Shown here piece after piece: positions 34,003 through 41,765 of a DNA stretch of 64,000 bases (position 1 is the first letter of the stretch; each line of letters opens with the position of its first letter). The DNA comes from UMGS1766 sp963660915 (GTDB taxonomy: Bacteria > Bacillota > Clostridia > Oscillospirales > Oscillospiraceae), in the NCBI GenBank assembly GCA_963660915.1, contig CAVLAO010000004.1:39494-103493 (forward strand), written 5' to 3'. The position numbers and the translations under genes are program-made. Under the pieces are notes generated by a model. It saw only the letters and a list, made by a program, of their open reading frames with translations. It was not told where the DNA came from and did no database searches.

Positions 34003-34031
34003 TTTACATACGAATACCCTTACGATAAAGT
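34003..34031 (+). promoter_or_regulatory. Promoter of the SnoaL5-6-7 operon
   Basis: TTTACA, 17-bp spacer, TAAAGT. The 16 bases ending in the -35 box match those of the beta-helix promoter exactly and the permease promoter except for one base. Confidence 0.7.
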
Positions 34032-34108
34032 AAAAGTGCAAAGAATTCTGCGCCGTCACCTTATTTTTTCGGTGATCGCGCCAAAAAACCAGTAAAGGAG
34101 CGATGTAC

Positions 34109-34846
34109 ATGGCAAAGACACCGGAAGAGTTGAAGCTGGGTTTCGACCGAATCGAGGCCGCACATGCCTGCCGCAACCTGATGGGCAAGTACTCCTATCT
34201 CCACACCGCAATGCGCAACAAAGACTACGTTCAGTTGTGGGCGCAGCGGGACGATGACCTTTTGGTCATGCCTTGGGGCTATTACCAGGGCATCGAGGGC
34301 GTTCGCAAATGCTATCTGGAAGATCACGGTGACCGGAATGACCCCGAAATTCAGGACTCACCCATTCTCAAGGGCGGCATGATGATGCACTGCATGGATA
34401 CAGAAGTACTGGAAGTTGCCGGCGACGGCAAGACCGCTAAGGGCGCCTGGATCAGCCCCGGTCATGAAAGCTGCTTTATCCCCGACTTTGATAAGATCCC
34501 CGGTTGGAAAAAGGGTGATCCTGTGCCCGCCGACGCCCCCATGGTTTCCTCCTGCGAGTGGGCCTGGAGCAAATATCAGGTAGACTTCATCAAAGACGCA
34601 GACGGCGAATGGAAGTTCTGGAAGATGCGTCTGTGGCCCATCTACAAAACCGATTTCTATGTCCCATGGACCGAGCATCCGGATATGGATCCTGTGGACT
34701 TCCCGTTCCACAACCATAAGCCGTTGCCCCAACCCAACTGGGCCTGGAGCGCTGACTCTGTCTATCCTGCAGATGAGCCGGAACCGCCTCTGCCTTATGA
34801 GCACTACGAGGATGCTGTTCCTGCCCAGTGGGCCAATTATCAGTAA
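34109..34846 (+). CDS. SnoaL-like (NTF2-fold) protein, paralogue 5
   Basis: A 245-aa SnoaL_4-type protein, first gene of the operon driven from the shared operator. Landmarks are AAHACRNLMGKYSYLHTAMR, QRDDDLLVMPWGYYQGIEG, TEVLEVAGDGKTAKGAWISP and KYQVDFIKDADGEWKFWKM, then a Pro/Trp-rich tail (LPQPNWAWSADSVYPADEP). It is most like paralogues 6 and 7. The fold is that of the bile-acid dehydratase BaiE; here a Tyr/His-rich helix (KYSYLH) and a central His (MMMHCMDTEV) may line the pocket, but direct residue correspondence was not verified. ATG 34109 is 8 bp after AAGGAG; ATG 34103 is too close to it. Confidence 0.82.
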   Translation: MAKTPEELKLGFDRIEAAHACRNLMGKYSYLHTAMRNKDYVQLWAQRDDDLLVMPWGYYQGIEGVRKCYLEDHGDRNDPEIQDSPILKGGMMMHCMDTEVLEVAGDGKTAKGAWISPGHESCFIPDFDKIPGWKKGDPVPADAPMVSSCEWAWSKYQVDFIKDADGEWKFWKMRLWPIYKTDFYVPWTEHPDMDPVDFPFHNHKPLPQPNWAWSADSVYPADEPEPPLPYEHYEDAVPAQWANYQ

Positions 34847-34860
34847 AGGAGGTCGGAACG

Positions 34861-35571
34861 ATGAGCGAACAGGAAATGCTGGAACAGCTGACATTGAAGC
34901 TGGAGCGACTGGAGGCCGTTCAGGCCTGCCGCAATCTGATGGGTAAGTACAGTTATTATCACACCGCCTTCCGCAATAGGGAATACATCGACCTGTGGGC
35001 AAAGCGGGACGACGATCTTCTGGTCATGCCCTGGGGCAGCTACAAGGGTTTCGAAGGCGTTAAGGCCTGCTATTTGAAGGACCATGGCGACCGCAGCGAG
35101 CCCGGCATGCTGGACTCCCTGAAGGGTGCCGTTATGATGCACGAAATGGACACCGAAGTCATCGAGGTCGCTGCAGACGGAAAAACAGCCAAAGGCGCCT
35201 GGATCAGCCCCGGCCATGAGACCTATGTAGACGGTCAGGTCCCCGGTCTGGAAAAGGAGGCTTCCTCCGGCAAAGCCCATGCCGAATGGTGCTGGGGTAA
35301 GTACGCCGTGGACTTCATCAAGGACGACGACGGACAGTGGAAGATCTGGCACATGCGCCTGTACCCCTTGTTTAAGTGCGAGTATGGCGACAGCTGGGTT
35401 GACACCAAGCAACCCACTACGGATGATTATTCTTTCACCAGCAGCGAACGCAGCACCTCCTGGTGGAGCTACTCCCCCACAGAGGTCTATCCCGCCAATG
35501 AGCCTGCCATTCCCTGGCCCTACAAAACCTTTGACGATGTTGGCATTACCTTTATGGACGAGGAGGGCTAA
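34861..35571 (+). CDS. SnoaL-like (NTF2-fold) protein, paralogue 6
   Basis: A 236-aa paralogue closely similar to paralogue 5: AVQACRNLMGKYSYYHTAFR, KRDDDLLVMPWGSYKGFEGV, MMHEMDTEVIEVAADGKTAK, KYAVDFIKDDDGQWKIWHMR, and a tail FTSSERSTSWWSYSPTEVYP. Compared with its neighbour it has a shorter central insert. Start ATG 34861 has GGAGG at ideal spacing. It begins 14 bp after the paralogue 5 stop and ends 3 bp before paralogue 7, so expression is tightly linked. Paralogues 5 to 7 may form a hetero-oligomer, because NTF2-like proteins often act as dimers or larger rings. Confidence 0.83.
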   Translation: MSEQEMLEQLTLKLERLEAVQACRNLMGKYSYYHTAFRNREYIDLWAKRDDDLLVMPWGSYKGFEGVKACYLKDHGDRSEPGMLDSLKGAVMMHEMDTEVIEVAADGKTAKGAWISPGHETYVDGQVPGLEKEASSGKAHAEWCWGKYAVDFIKDDDGQWKIWHMRLYPLFKCEYGDSWVDTKQPTTDDYSFTSSERSTSWWSYSPTEVYPANEPAIPWPYKTFDDVGITFMDEEG

Positions 35572-35574
35572 GCA

Positions 35575-36225
35575 ATGAGTGAATTGAATGATTTGATGCT
35601 CCAGGCTGAGCGGTTGGAGGCAGTTCAGGCCTGCCGCAACCTGATGGGCAAGTATTCCTACCTCCACAGCGCCTTCCGTAATGTCGAGTTCATGGAACTC
35701 TGGTCGAAGCGGGAGGATGTCAGTCAGACCATGCCTTTTGGAAAGTTCATCGGTTATGATGGAGTTTACCAAAGCTATGTCGGCTTTCACGGTGACCGCA
35801 ACAATCCGGAGGATTATGAGGCCATTCGCGGTCTCATGATGATCCATGAAATGTGCACCGACGTCATCGAAGTTGCTGCAGACGGCAAAACAGCCCATGG
35901 TATCTGGATCTCTCCCGGCACAGAAACCGCTCCGGGTCCCGGTAAAGATAAGGGCTCCTGGTGCTGGGGCAAGTATGAGGTAGAGTTTATCAAAGAAGAC
36001 GGTGAATGGAAATTCTGGCATATGACTCTCTTCCCTCTGTTCTTGACTCCTTACAACCGCAGTTGGGGTGAGCCCGCCCTGAAGATGGCCGGCAACGGCG
36101 AAATGCCGGACATGGGCGAGTTCTGCCATCCGCTGGAGAAGCCCTTCTGGACCTATGGTCCGGACGCCATCTATCCTGAGGATGAACCTGCCATTCCTCA
36201 ACCCTACGAAAAATCCAATATCTGA
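35575..36225 (+). CDS. SnoaL-like (NTF2-fold) protein, paralogue 7
   Basis: A 216-aa paralogue, the shortest of the seven, with AVQACRNLMGKYSYLHSAFR, MMIHEMCTDVIEVAADGKTA, KYEVEFIKEDGEWKFWHMTL and a tail with DEPAIPQPYEKSNI. The DDD acidic motif present in paralogues 5 and 6 (RDDDLLV) is replaced by REDVSQTMPFG, so the pocket differs. The gene starts only 3 bp after paralogue 6, probably coupled. A hairpin and a separate promoter then lead into the second OYE gene. Function as dehydratase or isomerase is possible, not shown. Confidence 0.82.
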   Translation: MSELNDLMLQAERLEAVQACRNLMGKYSYLHSAFRNVEFMELWSKREDVSQTMPFGKFIGYDGVYQSYVGFHGDRNNPEDYEAIRGLMMIHEMCTDVIEVAADGKTAHGIWISPGTETAPGPGKDKGSWCWGKYEVEFIKEDGEWKFWHMTLFPLFLTPYNRSWGEPALKMAGNGEMPDMGEFCHPLEKPFWTYGPDAIYPEDEPAIPQPYEKSNI

Positions 36226-36234
36226 TTTTGTTTT

Positions 36235-36263
36235 CGTCACGCCGTCACTTTGACGGCGTGACG
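36235..36263 (+). terminator. Hairpin between the SnoaL operon and the second OYE gene
   Basis: CGTCACGCCGTCA and its exact complement form a 13-bp stem with a 3-nt loop. No T-run follows, so it is a weak terminator or mRNA-stabilising structure. The -35 box of the OYE promoter is within its 3' arm. Confidence 0.6.
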
Positions 36264-36278
36264 ACAATGTGCTATTAT
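36250..36278 (+). promoter_or_regulatory. Promoter of the second OYE gene, overlapping the hairpin
   Basis: TTGACG, 17-bp spacer and TATTAT with TGC before the -10 box. About 50 bp upstream of the OYE start; it allows expression independent of the SnoaL operon. Confidence 0.6.
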
Positions 36279-36328
36279 GCTGATGTTTTAAGAAGCAGAT
36301 ACATAATCCAAAAGGAGGCTTCTCTCTT

Positions 36329-38326
36329 ATGAATCCCTATTATCCCCATCTGTTTGAGCCCCTGACCATCAAGCGCACAACATTCAAAAACCGCCTGTTT
36401 GTTGCACCCCACATGATGAGTCACATGGACTTCAACGGCCGTCCCGACGAATCCATGATCGATTTCTACGCCGAGAAGGCCAAAGGCGGCTATGCCGTTG
36501 TCACACTAGGCGACACCCCCGTTGATCGGGAGCACGCTGCGACCAATCCTCGCAGCTTTGCCTGCACTCCTGAAAACCAGCCCAAACTGGCAGAAATCGC
36601 CCGGGCAATCCACGCCGGTGGTGCTCTGGCCAGCCATGAACTGAACCACGGCGGCATGGTTGCCTTCGTAGACGCCAACTCCGATGCCGATCCTGAGGGT
36701 TGGGAAGCCTGGGGTCCGGTCGAGGTGCACAAGGTCGAGAAAGGTGTGCTCCACGGCGAGCCCTACGAGGAGCGCATTGACATCCACGGCATGACCGAAG
36801 AGGATATGAACGTGGTGGCCGATCACTTTGCCGACTGCGCTGAAATTCTCAAAAATGCGGGCTATGACATGGTACTGCTTCACGGCGGTCACGGCTGGCT
36901 GTTGGATCAGTTTATCTCTCCCCTGTATAACACACGTACCGATGAATACGGCGGTAACATCGAAAACCGCGCCAAGTTCCCTCTGATGGTAATCGATCGC
37001 GTACGTCAGCGCTGCGGCGAAAACTTCCTGATTGAGTACCGCATGTCCGGTTCCGAAGAAATCGAAGGCGGTCTGACTCAGGAAGACGGCATCGCCTTTG
37101 CCAAAATGCTGGACGGCAAGGTGGATCTGATCCACGTTTCCGCCGGTCTGGACATCGAAGAGGCACAAGCTGTTCACACGCATCCCACCATGTTCCTGCC
37201 CCACGGCGTGAATGTCCACTATGCCGCCGCTATCAAGGCTGCCGGTGTCAAGACCCCTGTCGTCACGTTGGGCGGCATTAACACCCCCGAATTGGCTGAG
37301 GAAGTTATCGCCGACGGCAAAGCCGATGTCGTTGCCATGGCTCGCCAGAGCATTGCCGATCCCTACTTTCCGGAAAAGGCTCGTCACGGCGACAACATGG
37401 ACATTATCCCCTGCCTGCGTTGCCTAGACTGTCTTACCGGTCTGCACAATGGCAACAATCTGTCCTGCGCCGTAAATCCCCGTTCCGCTCAGGAATGCCG
37501 TTTTGACCGCATGAGCGCTCCTGCCAAGCGGCAGCGCAAAGTGCTGGTTGTGGGCGGCGGCCCCGGCGGTATGCAAGCCGCTGTCACTGCCGCTGAGCGC
37601 GGTCATCAGGTGACACTGGCGGAAGCTACCGACAAGTTGGGCGGTCTGTTAAAGTTCACTGACTATGACGACTTGAAGGTCGACTTGATGCGCCTGAAAA
37701 ACTACCTGATCCATCAGGTGGAAAAGAACGCCATTGAGCTGAAACTGAACACCACTGTCACCCCTGAATTCATTAAGGCCGGCGGCTACGACGCCGTCAT
37801 TCTGGCCGTTGGCTCCACGCCCTCCCGTCCTCCGATTCCCGGTCTGGATGATCCTTCCGTGGAACATGCCACTACGGTTTACACCAAGCTGGCAAACTTC
37901 GGCAAAAAGGTGGCAGTTCTGGGTGGCGGTCTGGTTGGCTGTGAGACCGGTTTGTATCTTGCAGAAAACGGCCATGATGTGACCATCATCGAAATGCAGA
38001 GCGAAATCGCTCCCGAGGCCAACTGGATGCACAAGGAAGGTATGATGCAGTCCTTTGCAAAGGCTCCTATCACCTGCCGCACCGGTCTGCGCGTAGCCCG
38101 CATCGAACCGGGTAAGGGTGTTTATGCAATCAACGCCGAAGGCAGCGAGGAATTTATCCCTGCGGACGGCATTGTCTATGCCATGGGCATGCGCCCGAAT
38201 ACCGCCACTGTGGCTGAATTGAAGGAGGCCTGCCTTGATTCAATCGCCGTAGGCGACTGCGTCAAGCCCCGTAAGGCTCGTCAGGCCATGGAAGAAGGCT
38301 ACTGGGCCGCGGTCAACCTGGCCTAA
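36329..38326 (+). CDS. OYE-family NAD(P)H:flavin oxidoreductase with 4Fe-4S cluster, second copy (BaiH-like architecture)
   Basis: A 665-aa reductase with the same architecture as the first copy: FMN TIM barrel (HGGHGWLLDQFISPLYNTRT, GGNIENRAKFPLM), cluster motif CLRCLDCLTGLHNGNNLSC, and two dinucleotide folds (VLVVGGGPGGMQAAVTAAE and VAVLGGGLVGCETGLYLAE). Size and order are like BaiH/BaiCD and 2,4-dienoyl-CoA reductase, which reduce enone or dienoyl C=C bonds. The cluster spacing differs slightly from the first copy, and the two clearly serve related but separate roles. It sits behind three SnoaL-like genes with its own promoter and a strong terminator. Substrate unknown; a steroid-like or polyphenolic enone is a speculation. 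Confidence 0.88.
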   Translation: MNPYYPHLFEPLTIKRTTFKNRLFVAPHMMSHMDFNGRPDESMIDFYAEKAKGGYAVVTLGDTPVDREHAATNPRSFACTPENQPKLAEIARAIHAGGALASHELNHGGMVAFVDANSDADPEGWEAWGPVEVHKVEKGVLHGEPYEERIDIHGMTEEDMNVVADHFADCAEILKNAGYDMVLLHGGHGWLLDQFISPLYNTRTDEYGGNIENRAKFPLMVIDRVRQRCGENFLIEYRMSGSEEIEGGLTQEDGIAFAKMLDGKVDLIHVSAGLDIEEAQAVHTHPTMFLPHGVNVHYAAAIKAAGVKTPVVTLGGINTPELAEEVIADGKADVVAMARQSIADPYFPEKARHGDNMDIIPCLRCLDCLTGLHNGNNLSCAVNPRSAQECRFDRMSAPAKRQRKVLVVGGGPGGMQAAVTAAERGHQVTLAEATDKLGGLLKFTDYDDLKVDLMRLKNYLIHQVEKNAIELKLNTTVTPEFIKAGGYDAVILAVGSTPSRPPIPGLDDPSVEHATTVYTKLANFGKKVAVLGGGLVGCETGLYLAENGHDVTIIEMQSEIAPEANWMHKEGMMQSFAKAPITCRTGLRVARIEPGKGVYAINAEGSEEFIPADGIVYAMGMRPNTATVAELKEACLDSIAVGDCVKPRKARQAMEEGYWAAVNLA

Positions 38327-38346
38327 TCCCTCCGTCGCATTAAATT

Positions 38347-38384
38347 TTGCGCCGTCTTACTTTTTGTAAGACGGCGCAATTTTT
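38347..38384 (+). terminator. Intrinsic terminator after the second OYE gene
   Basis: A 14-bp stem TTGCGCCGTCTTAC with its complement, a 5-nt loop and five T. Confidence 0.92.
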
Positions 38385-38396
38385 GCTTTCATCGAA

Positions 38397-38425
38397 TTGA
38401 CAGCCGCGCCCCATGGTGGTATCAT
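38397..38425 (+). promoter_or_regulatory. SigA-type promoter of the M20/C39-like/HD operon
   Basis: TTGACA, 17-bp spacer, TATCAT, 48 bp before the first start codon. Confidence 0.75.
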
Positions 38426-38472
38426 TTTCAATAAACCTGATATGTTAGTAGGTTTAAGGAAGTGATTCTCTC

Positions 38473-39648
38473 ATGAATACATTGTTGGATGAAGCAAGGC
38501 TCCTTCAATCTGAATTAATCGCTTTGCGGCGGAAATTTCATCAGCGTCCGGAGCTTGCCTGCGAAGAATATTTCACTGCGTCCGAAATTGAATCGTTCCT
38601 AGATCGATTTGATATTCCCCATCATCGTGTCAGAGAAACCGGCGTCTGTGGAATTTTAACCGGAAACAACCCCGGCCCGCACACGATCGGTCTGCGTGCC
38701 GATATCGATGCCCTTCCGATTCAGGAATTGAATCAAGTACCCTATCGCTCTCAATTCGACGGCGTTATGCACGCCTGCGGTCATGATGCCCACACAGCCT
38801 GTTTACTTGGCGCTGCCCAATTACTGGCAGCACACAGGAATGATTTTTCCGGTGAAATACGCCTGTTCTTCCAGCCCGGTGAGGAAGTTGGCAAAGGTGC
38901 TATGGATTTTATTCAAGCCGGAGAACTAAATGGAGTAGAACGAGTATTCGGGCTGCATACTGCTCATGAAATTCCCATTGGCACTGTCAGTCTGACCCCT
39001 GAACTGAACAACGCTGCCGTCGACCAGTTTCGCATTCTGGTTCATGGGAAAACCGCGCACGTCAGCACCCCGGAATTAGGCTCTGATGCACTGTATATCG
39101 CCAGCCAGATTGTCACTGCTCTTCAGGCTCTGATCACCCGTCAGTTTTCTCCGGTAGAGCCGGTGTTAATCGGCGTTGGAAAATTTCATTCCGGCACAAC
39201 CTACAATGCCGTTGCAGGAGAAGCGGAGCTGGAAGGCACTACTCGCACTGTCCGAAATGAAACCCGAATGGAAGTAAGGAAAAAACTCACAGTGCTGGCC
39301 GAACAGATCGCCTCGGTCTATGGCGGAACAGCAGAGGTTATCTGGACCGGTATTTGCTCTGCTCTATACAACGATGCAACTGTATGCAGCGAAGCAACAC
39401 AGGCCGCTGAATTGCAATTACCCGGCATCCGCATCACCCACGACCGTCCTTATTCGTTGGGAGGGGATAACTTTGCCGAATTCAATCTGGCTATCCCCGG
39501 CGCTTATGCCTACCTTGGAACCGGAAACGACGCCCTGCCTGGCACCCTGAACTCGTCACATAACGGCAACTTTGATATCGACGAAACTGCACTCCCCATT
39601 GGTGCAGCCCTCTATGCGTCCTATGCTCTTTGGTGGCTGAATCAATAA
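38473..39648 (+). CDS. M20-family amidohydrolase (N-acyl amino acid hydrolase type)
   Basis: A 391-aa metallopeptidase of the M20D group that cleaves N-acyl or amide-linked amino acids. Metal ligands are visible in VMHACGHDAHT (Cys102, His104) and FFQPGEEVGKGA (Glu137/Glu138), with the dimerisation domain between about residues 180 and 290, and DNFAEF near the end. No signal peptide, hence cytoplasmic. The family includes hippurate, indole-acetyl-amino-acid and conjugated bile-acid-like amide hydrolases, so deconjugation of a host or dietary amide is a reasonable guess. First of three genes with a peptidase-like and an HD gene. AGGAAGTG ribosome site. Confidence 0.9.
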   Translation: MNTLLDEARLLQSELIALRRKFHQRPELACEEYFTASEIESFLDRFDIPHHRVRETGVCGILTGNNPGPHTIGLRADIDALPIQELNQVPYRSQFDGVMHACGHDAHTACLLGAAQLLAAHRNDFSGEIRLFFQPGEEVGKGAMDFIQAGELNGVERVFGLHTAHEIPIGTVSLTPELNNAAVDQFRILVHGKTAHVSTPELGSDALYIASQIVTALQALITRQFSPVEPVLIGVGKFHSGTTYNAVAGEAELEGTTRTVRNETRMEVRKKLTVLAEQIASVYGGTAEVIWTGICSALYNDATVCSEATQAAELQLPGIRITHDRPYSLGGDNFAEFNLAIPGAYAYLGTGNDALPGTLNSSHNGNFDIDETALPIGAALYASYALWWLNQ

Positions 39649-39671
39649 CCTTTGAAAGAAGGTGCATCCGC

Positions 39672-40304
39672 ATGAACAATCCTTTGCGCTATCAGATCAC
39701 GGAATATGACTGTGGTCCCACCTCGGTGCTCAACGGCATCAGCGCTCTGTTCCCACGGGAGGTAATTCCGCCGGACATTCTCCGAAATGTAATGCTTTAC
39801 AGTCTGGACGGTTGGGGCGAAGATGGCGTCTGCGGAAAGATGGGAACAACTGCTACCGCTATGATGTTTATGAGCAACTGGTTCAACAGCTATGGAAAAC
39901 TCGGCCGCATTCCAATTTCCAGTCATTTCTACACCGGAGCGCAGGTAAATATGAAGGAATACGGCCCGGTAATGGAGGCACTGCACCGAGGCGGCGTTGT
40001 CATTTTGCGCTGTTATTCTGACGTTGCACACTATGTGCTGCTGACGGGAATCCACAACGGATTGCTCCAGGCCTTTGACCCTTACTATTGGGACGGGCCG
40101 TTTGAAAATCCGGATATCCATGTAACCCATGCCCATGAAGACAGCTATAATCGTCTCATTGCCCCTTATATATTTGACATGGAAAGTTGGGGAACCGATG
40201 CCGATTTTTACGCTTGTGGACCAACCGAGGCCCGGGAGGCACTGGTTCTGTTTAACGATCAAACTGCACTGACTACTGATAAAACGGTAGAATATATTAT
40301 TTAA
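39672..40304 (+). CDS. C39-like cysteine peptidase domain protein
   Basis: A 210-aa protein that begins MNNPLRYQITEYDCGPTSVL, with Cys14 in the classic C39/papain-like DCGPTS context. The His is in AHYVLLTGIH, and the Asp in AFDPYYWDG, giving a plausible Cys-His-Asp triad. Families with this fold act in peptide processing and bacteriocin export, but here there is no ABC transporter. The frame opens earlier at 39630, but the MNNPLRYQ start at 39672, after a GAAGG, fits better. It is 23 bp after the M20 gene and 21 bp before the HD gene, so one transcript is likely. Substrate unknown. Confidence 0.75.
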   Translation: MNNPLRYQITEYDCGPTSVLNGISALFPREVIPPDILRNVMLYSLDGWGEDGVCGKMGTTATAMMFMSNWFNSYGKLGRIPISSHFYTGAQVNMKEYGPVMEALHRGGVVILRCYSDVAHYVLLTGIHNGLLQAFDPYYWDGPFENPDIHVTHAHEDSYNRLIAPYIFDMESWGTDADFYACGPTEAREALVLFNDQTALTTDKTVEYII

Positions 40305-40325
40305 TGCATCAGGAGGCACATTCAC

Positions 40326-40883
40326 ATGATTCCCACACCCCAAGAAGCATACACCTTGCTCCAAGAGTATAACGAAGGTGAATTTCACCTGAAGCACGGC
40401 CGTATTGTCGGCGATGTTATGCGTTGGTATGCGCAACAACTGGGTTACAGCGAAGAGGCTGATTTCTGGCAGGTTGTCGGCATTTTGCATGATCTGGATT
40501 TTGAACGCTGGCCAGAGGAGCACTGTACAAAAGAGCAGGAGCTTATGCTCCAGCACGGACTGGACCCCCGCATCATTCATGCCACCGCTAGCCACGGTTG
40601 GCAACTGACCGTAGACATCAAGCCTGAGCACGAAATGGAGAAAGTGCTCTACGCCACAGACGAGTTGACCGGTTTAATCGGTGCCGCCGCACTGATGCGC
40701 CCTTCCAAAAGCGTGAAGGACATGGAACCGAAATCCGTCAAGAAAAAATATAAGGACAAGAAATTTGCTGCTGGATGTTCCAGAGAAGTGATCGAACGCG
40801 GCGCTGAACTTCTGGGTTGGGATCTGAATACGGTGATCGAACGAACACTGGAGGCCATGAAGCAAAGCCCCAACGTTGATTAA
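40326..40883 (+). CDS. HD-domain hydrolase
   Basis: A 185-aa protein of the HD superfamily. A first His lies in FHLKHGRIVGDVM, and the HD pair is H55-D56 in VGILHDLDFERWPEE, followed by HASASHG-like His residues in IIHATASHGW and a final Asp in YATDELTG. Such small HD proteins act on nucleotides or phosphomonoesters, often with a metal; substrate cannot be assigned. A Lys-rich patch SVKKKYKDKKFAAG follows. Third gene of the operon with M20 and C39-like genes; its stop is followed by a bidirectional terminator. Confidence 0.82.
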   Translation: MIPTPQEAYTLLQEYNEGEFHLKHGRIVGDVMRWYAQQLGYSEEADFWQVVGILHDLDFERWPEEHCTKEQELMLQHGLDPRIIHATASHGWQLTVDIKPEHEMEKVLYATDELTGLIGAAALMRPSKSVKDMEPKSVKKKYKDKKFAAGCSREVIERGAELLGWDLNTVIERTLEAMKQSPNVD

Positions 40884-40912
40884 TACACCCAGAAATCCCC
40901 TGAAAGCAAAAA

Positions 40913-40941
40913 GGAGGTATGTACCGAACGGCACATACCTC
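40913..40941. terminator. Bidirectional terminator between the HD gene and queT
   Basis: GAGGTATGT and ACATACCTC form a stem with an inner CCG/CGG pair. On the plus strand TTCTCTATTTT follows, and on the minus strand CCTTTTTG. It serves both convergent transcripts. Confidence 0.8.
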
Positions 40942-41023
40942 TTCTCTATTTTCAATTTTCTACTAATTTACTGCAACAACTTGTTTTTTCACGCACTCCA
41001 CTGCATGAAAACGCCTTTTCTGC

Positions 41024-41545
41024 TCAGCCAAGTCGCTGCTGCCGGCTAAGGGGAACAATCGCGCGAAAATAGGGAATGCGAGGCAGAAAATACAGCAGCA
41101 ACATGCCAAGAATATAGCAGGCAATCAGCTCGCCAACACCAACCGTCAATCCATTATAGATCCATGCAGCCGCAAAACCGGAGGAGAAGCCGGTCTCAAA
41201 CCAGGCAATTTCCGCACCAACAATCACCACATTGCAGATAACCGGGGGCAGGGGTGCCAACCAGCGGTTTTTCATCTGACTGGTCCAAAGCGCAGCAAGG
41301 AGTGTAGCCAAAGTACCGAATACCCAGTCTAATACATAAGGAGACCCCAACAGATTGGAAATGAAGCAGCCAATCGCCAGACTCGGAATCGCTTCCGGAA
41401 AGAAGAAAGGCAGGATGGTCAGCGCCTCTGAAAACCGAATCTGAATCGGTCCGTAAGACAGATAGGGAAGGGAAAGGGTGAGCACAGCATAAACAGCGGC
41501 AATAATGCCGCCGATGCAAATGCGTCGGGTTGTATTGTTTCTCAT
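41024..41545 (-). CDS. queT: Queuosine-precursor ECF transporter substrate-binding subunit
   Basis: A 173-aa membrane protein with about five to six hydrophobic segments and the QueT motifs RFSEALTILPFFFPEAIPSL and GCFISNLLGSPYVLDWVFG. QueT is the S-component of an energy-coupling-factor transporter for queuosine precursors. The energising ATPases (EcfA/T) are not in this window and are presumably shared. Its leader carries a preQ1-I-type riboswitch, which fits the substrate. gluQ in this window acts on the same modified nucleoside pathway. The RBS is GGAGG before ATG 41545. Confidence 0.88.
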   Translation of the reverse strand: MRNNTTRRICIGGIIAAVYAVLTLSLPYLSYGPIQIRFSEALTILPFFFPEAIPSLAIGCFISNLLGSPYVLDWVFGTLATLLAALWTSQMKNRWLAPLPPVICNVVIVGAEIAWFETGFSSGFAAAWIYNGLTVGVGELIACYILGMLLLYFLPRIPYFRAIVPLSRQQRLG

Positions 41546-41620
41546 TTGCAGGATACCTCCATTTTATCTTTAGAGTACGGCGAAACAGGAACCGCACAGC
41601 GGCGCAAATCAAAAACATGC

Positions 41621-41650
41621 GCCGTTTGGACCGGGTGTGGAGAACCGGTC
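41621..41650 (-). promoter_or_regulatory. preQ1-I-type riboswitch in the queT leader
   Basis: The minus-strand leader starts GACCGGTTCTCCACACCCGG, which is a stem GACCGG/CCGGTC enclosing a TTC...CACAC loop, followed by an A-rich tail CAAACGG. This matches the small preQ1-I aptamer pattern (GGTTC...CACCC plus A-rich 3' tail). A second stem (GGCGCA/TGCGCC) lies behind it. It controls queT by inference. Class call is by eye; the tail differs somewhat from textbook examples. Confidence 0.65.
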
Positions 41651-41657
41651 AGCGGAT

Positions 41658-41686
41658 ATCCTACCATACACGAGGGGAAAAAGCAA
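41658..41686 (-). promoter_or_regulatory. Promoter of the queT transcript
   Basis: TTGCTT, 17-bp spacer, TAGGAT on the minus strand. The expected transcription start is close to the first base of the riboswitch stem. Confidence 0.6.
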
Positions 41687-41697
41687 GTTTTCCCCTC
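41672..41697. promoter_or_regulatory. Perfect inverted repeat overlapping the queT -35 box
   Basis: GAGGGGAAAA and TTTTCCCCTC surround a 6-bp centre. It lies in the divergent queT/birA gap, next to a possible birA promoter (TTGCGT-17-TAAACT, 41705-41733). Could be an operator or a transcriptional separator. Confidence 0.35.
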
Positions 41698-41765
41698 AAA
41701 TGATTTGCGTCCCCGAAACGGGTATGTTAAACTGATAAAAACAGACAAAAGAGGCGAGGTCACCC

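Noticed and set aside
34840..36267. 475-codon minus-strand frame across two SnoaL genes
   Set aside because: It is the antisense of three in-frame, similar SnoaL genes with good ribosome sites.
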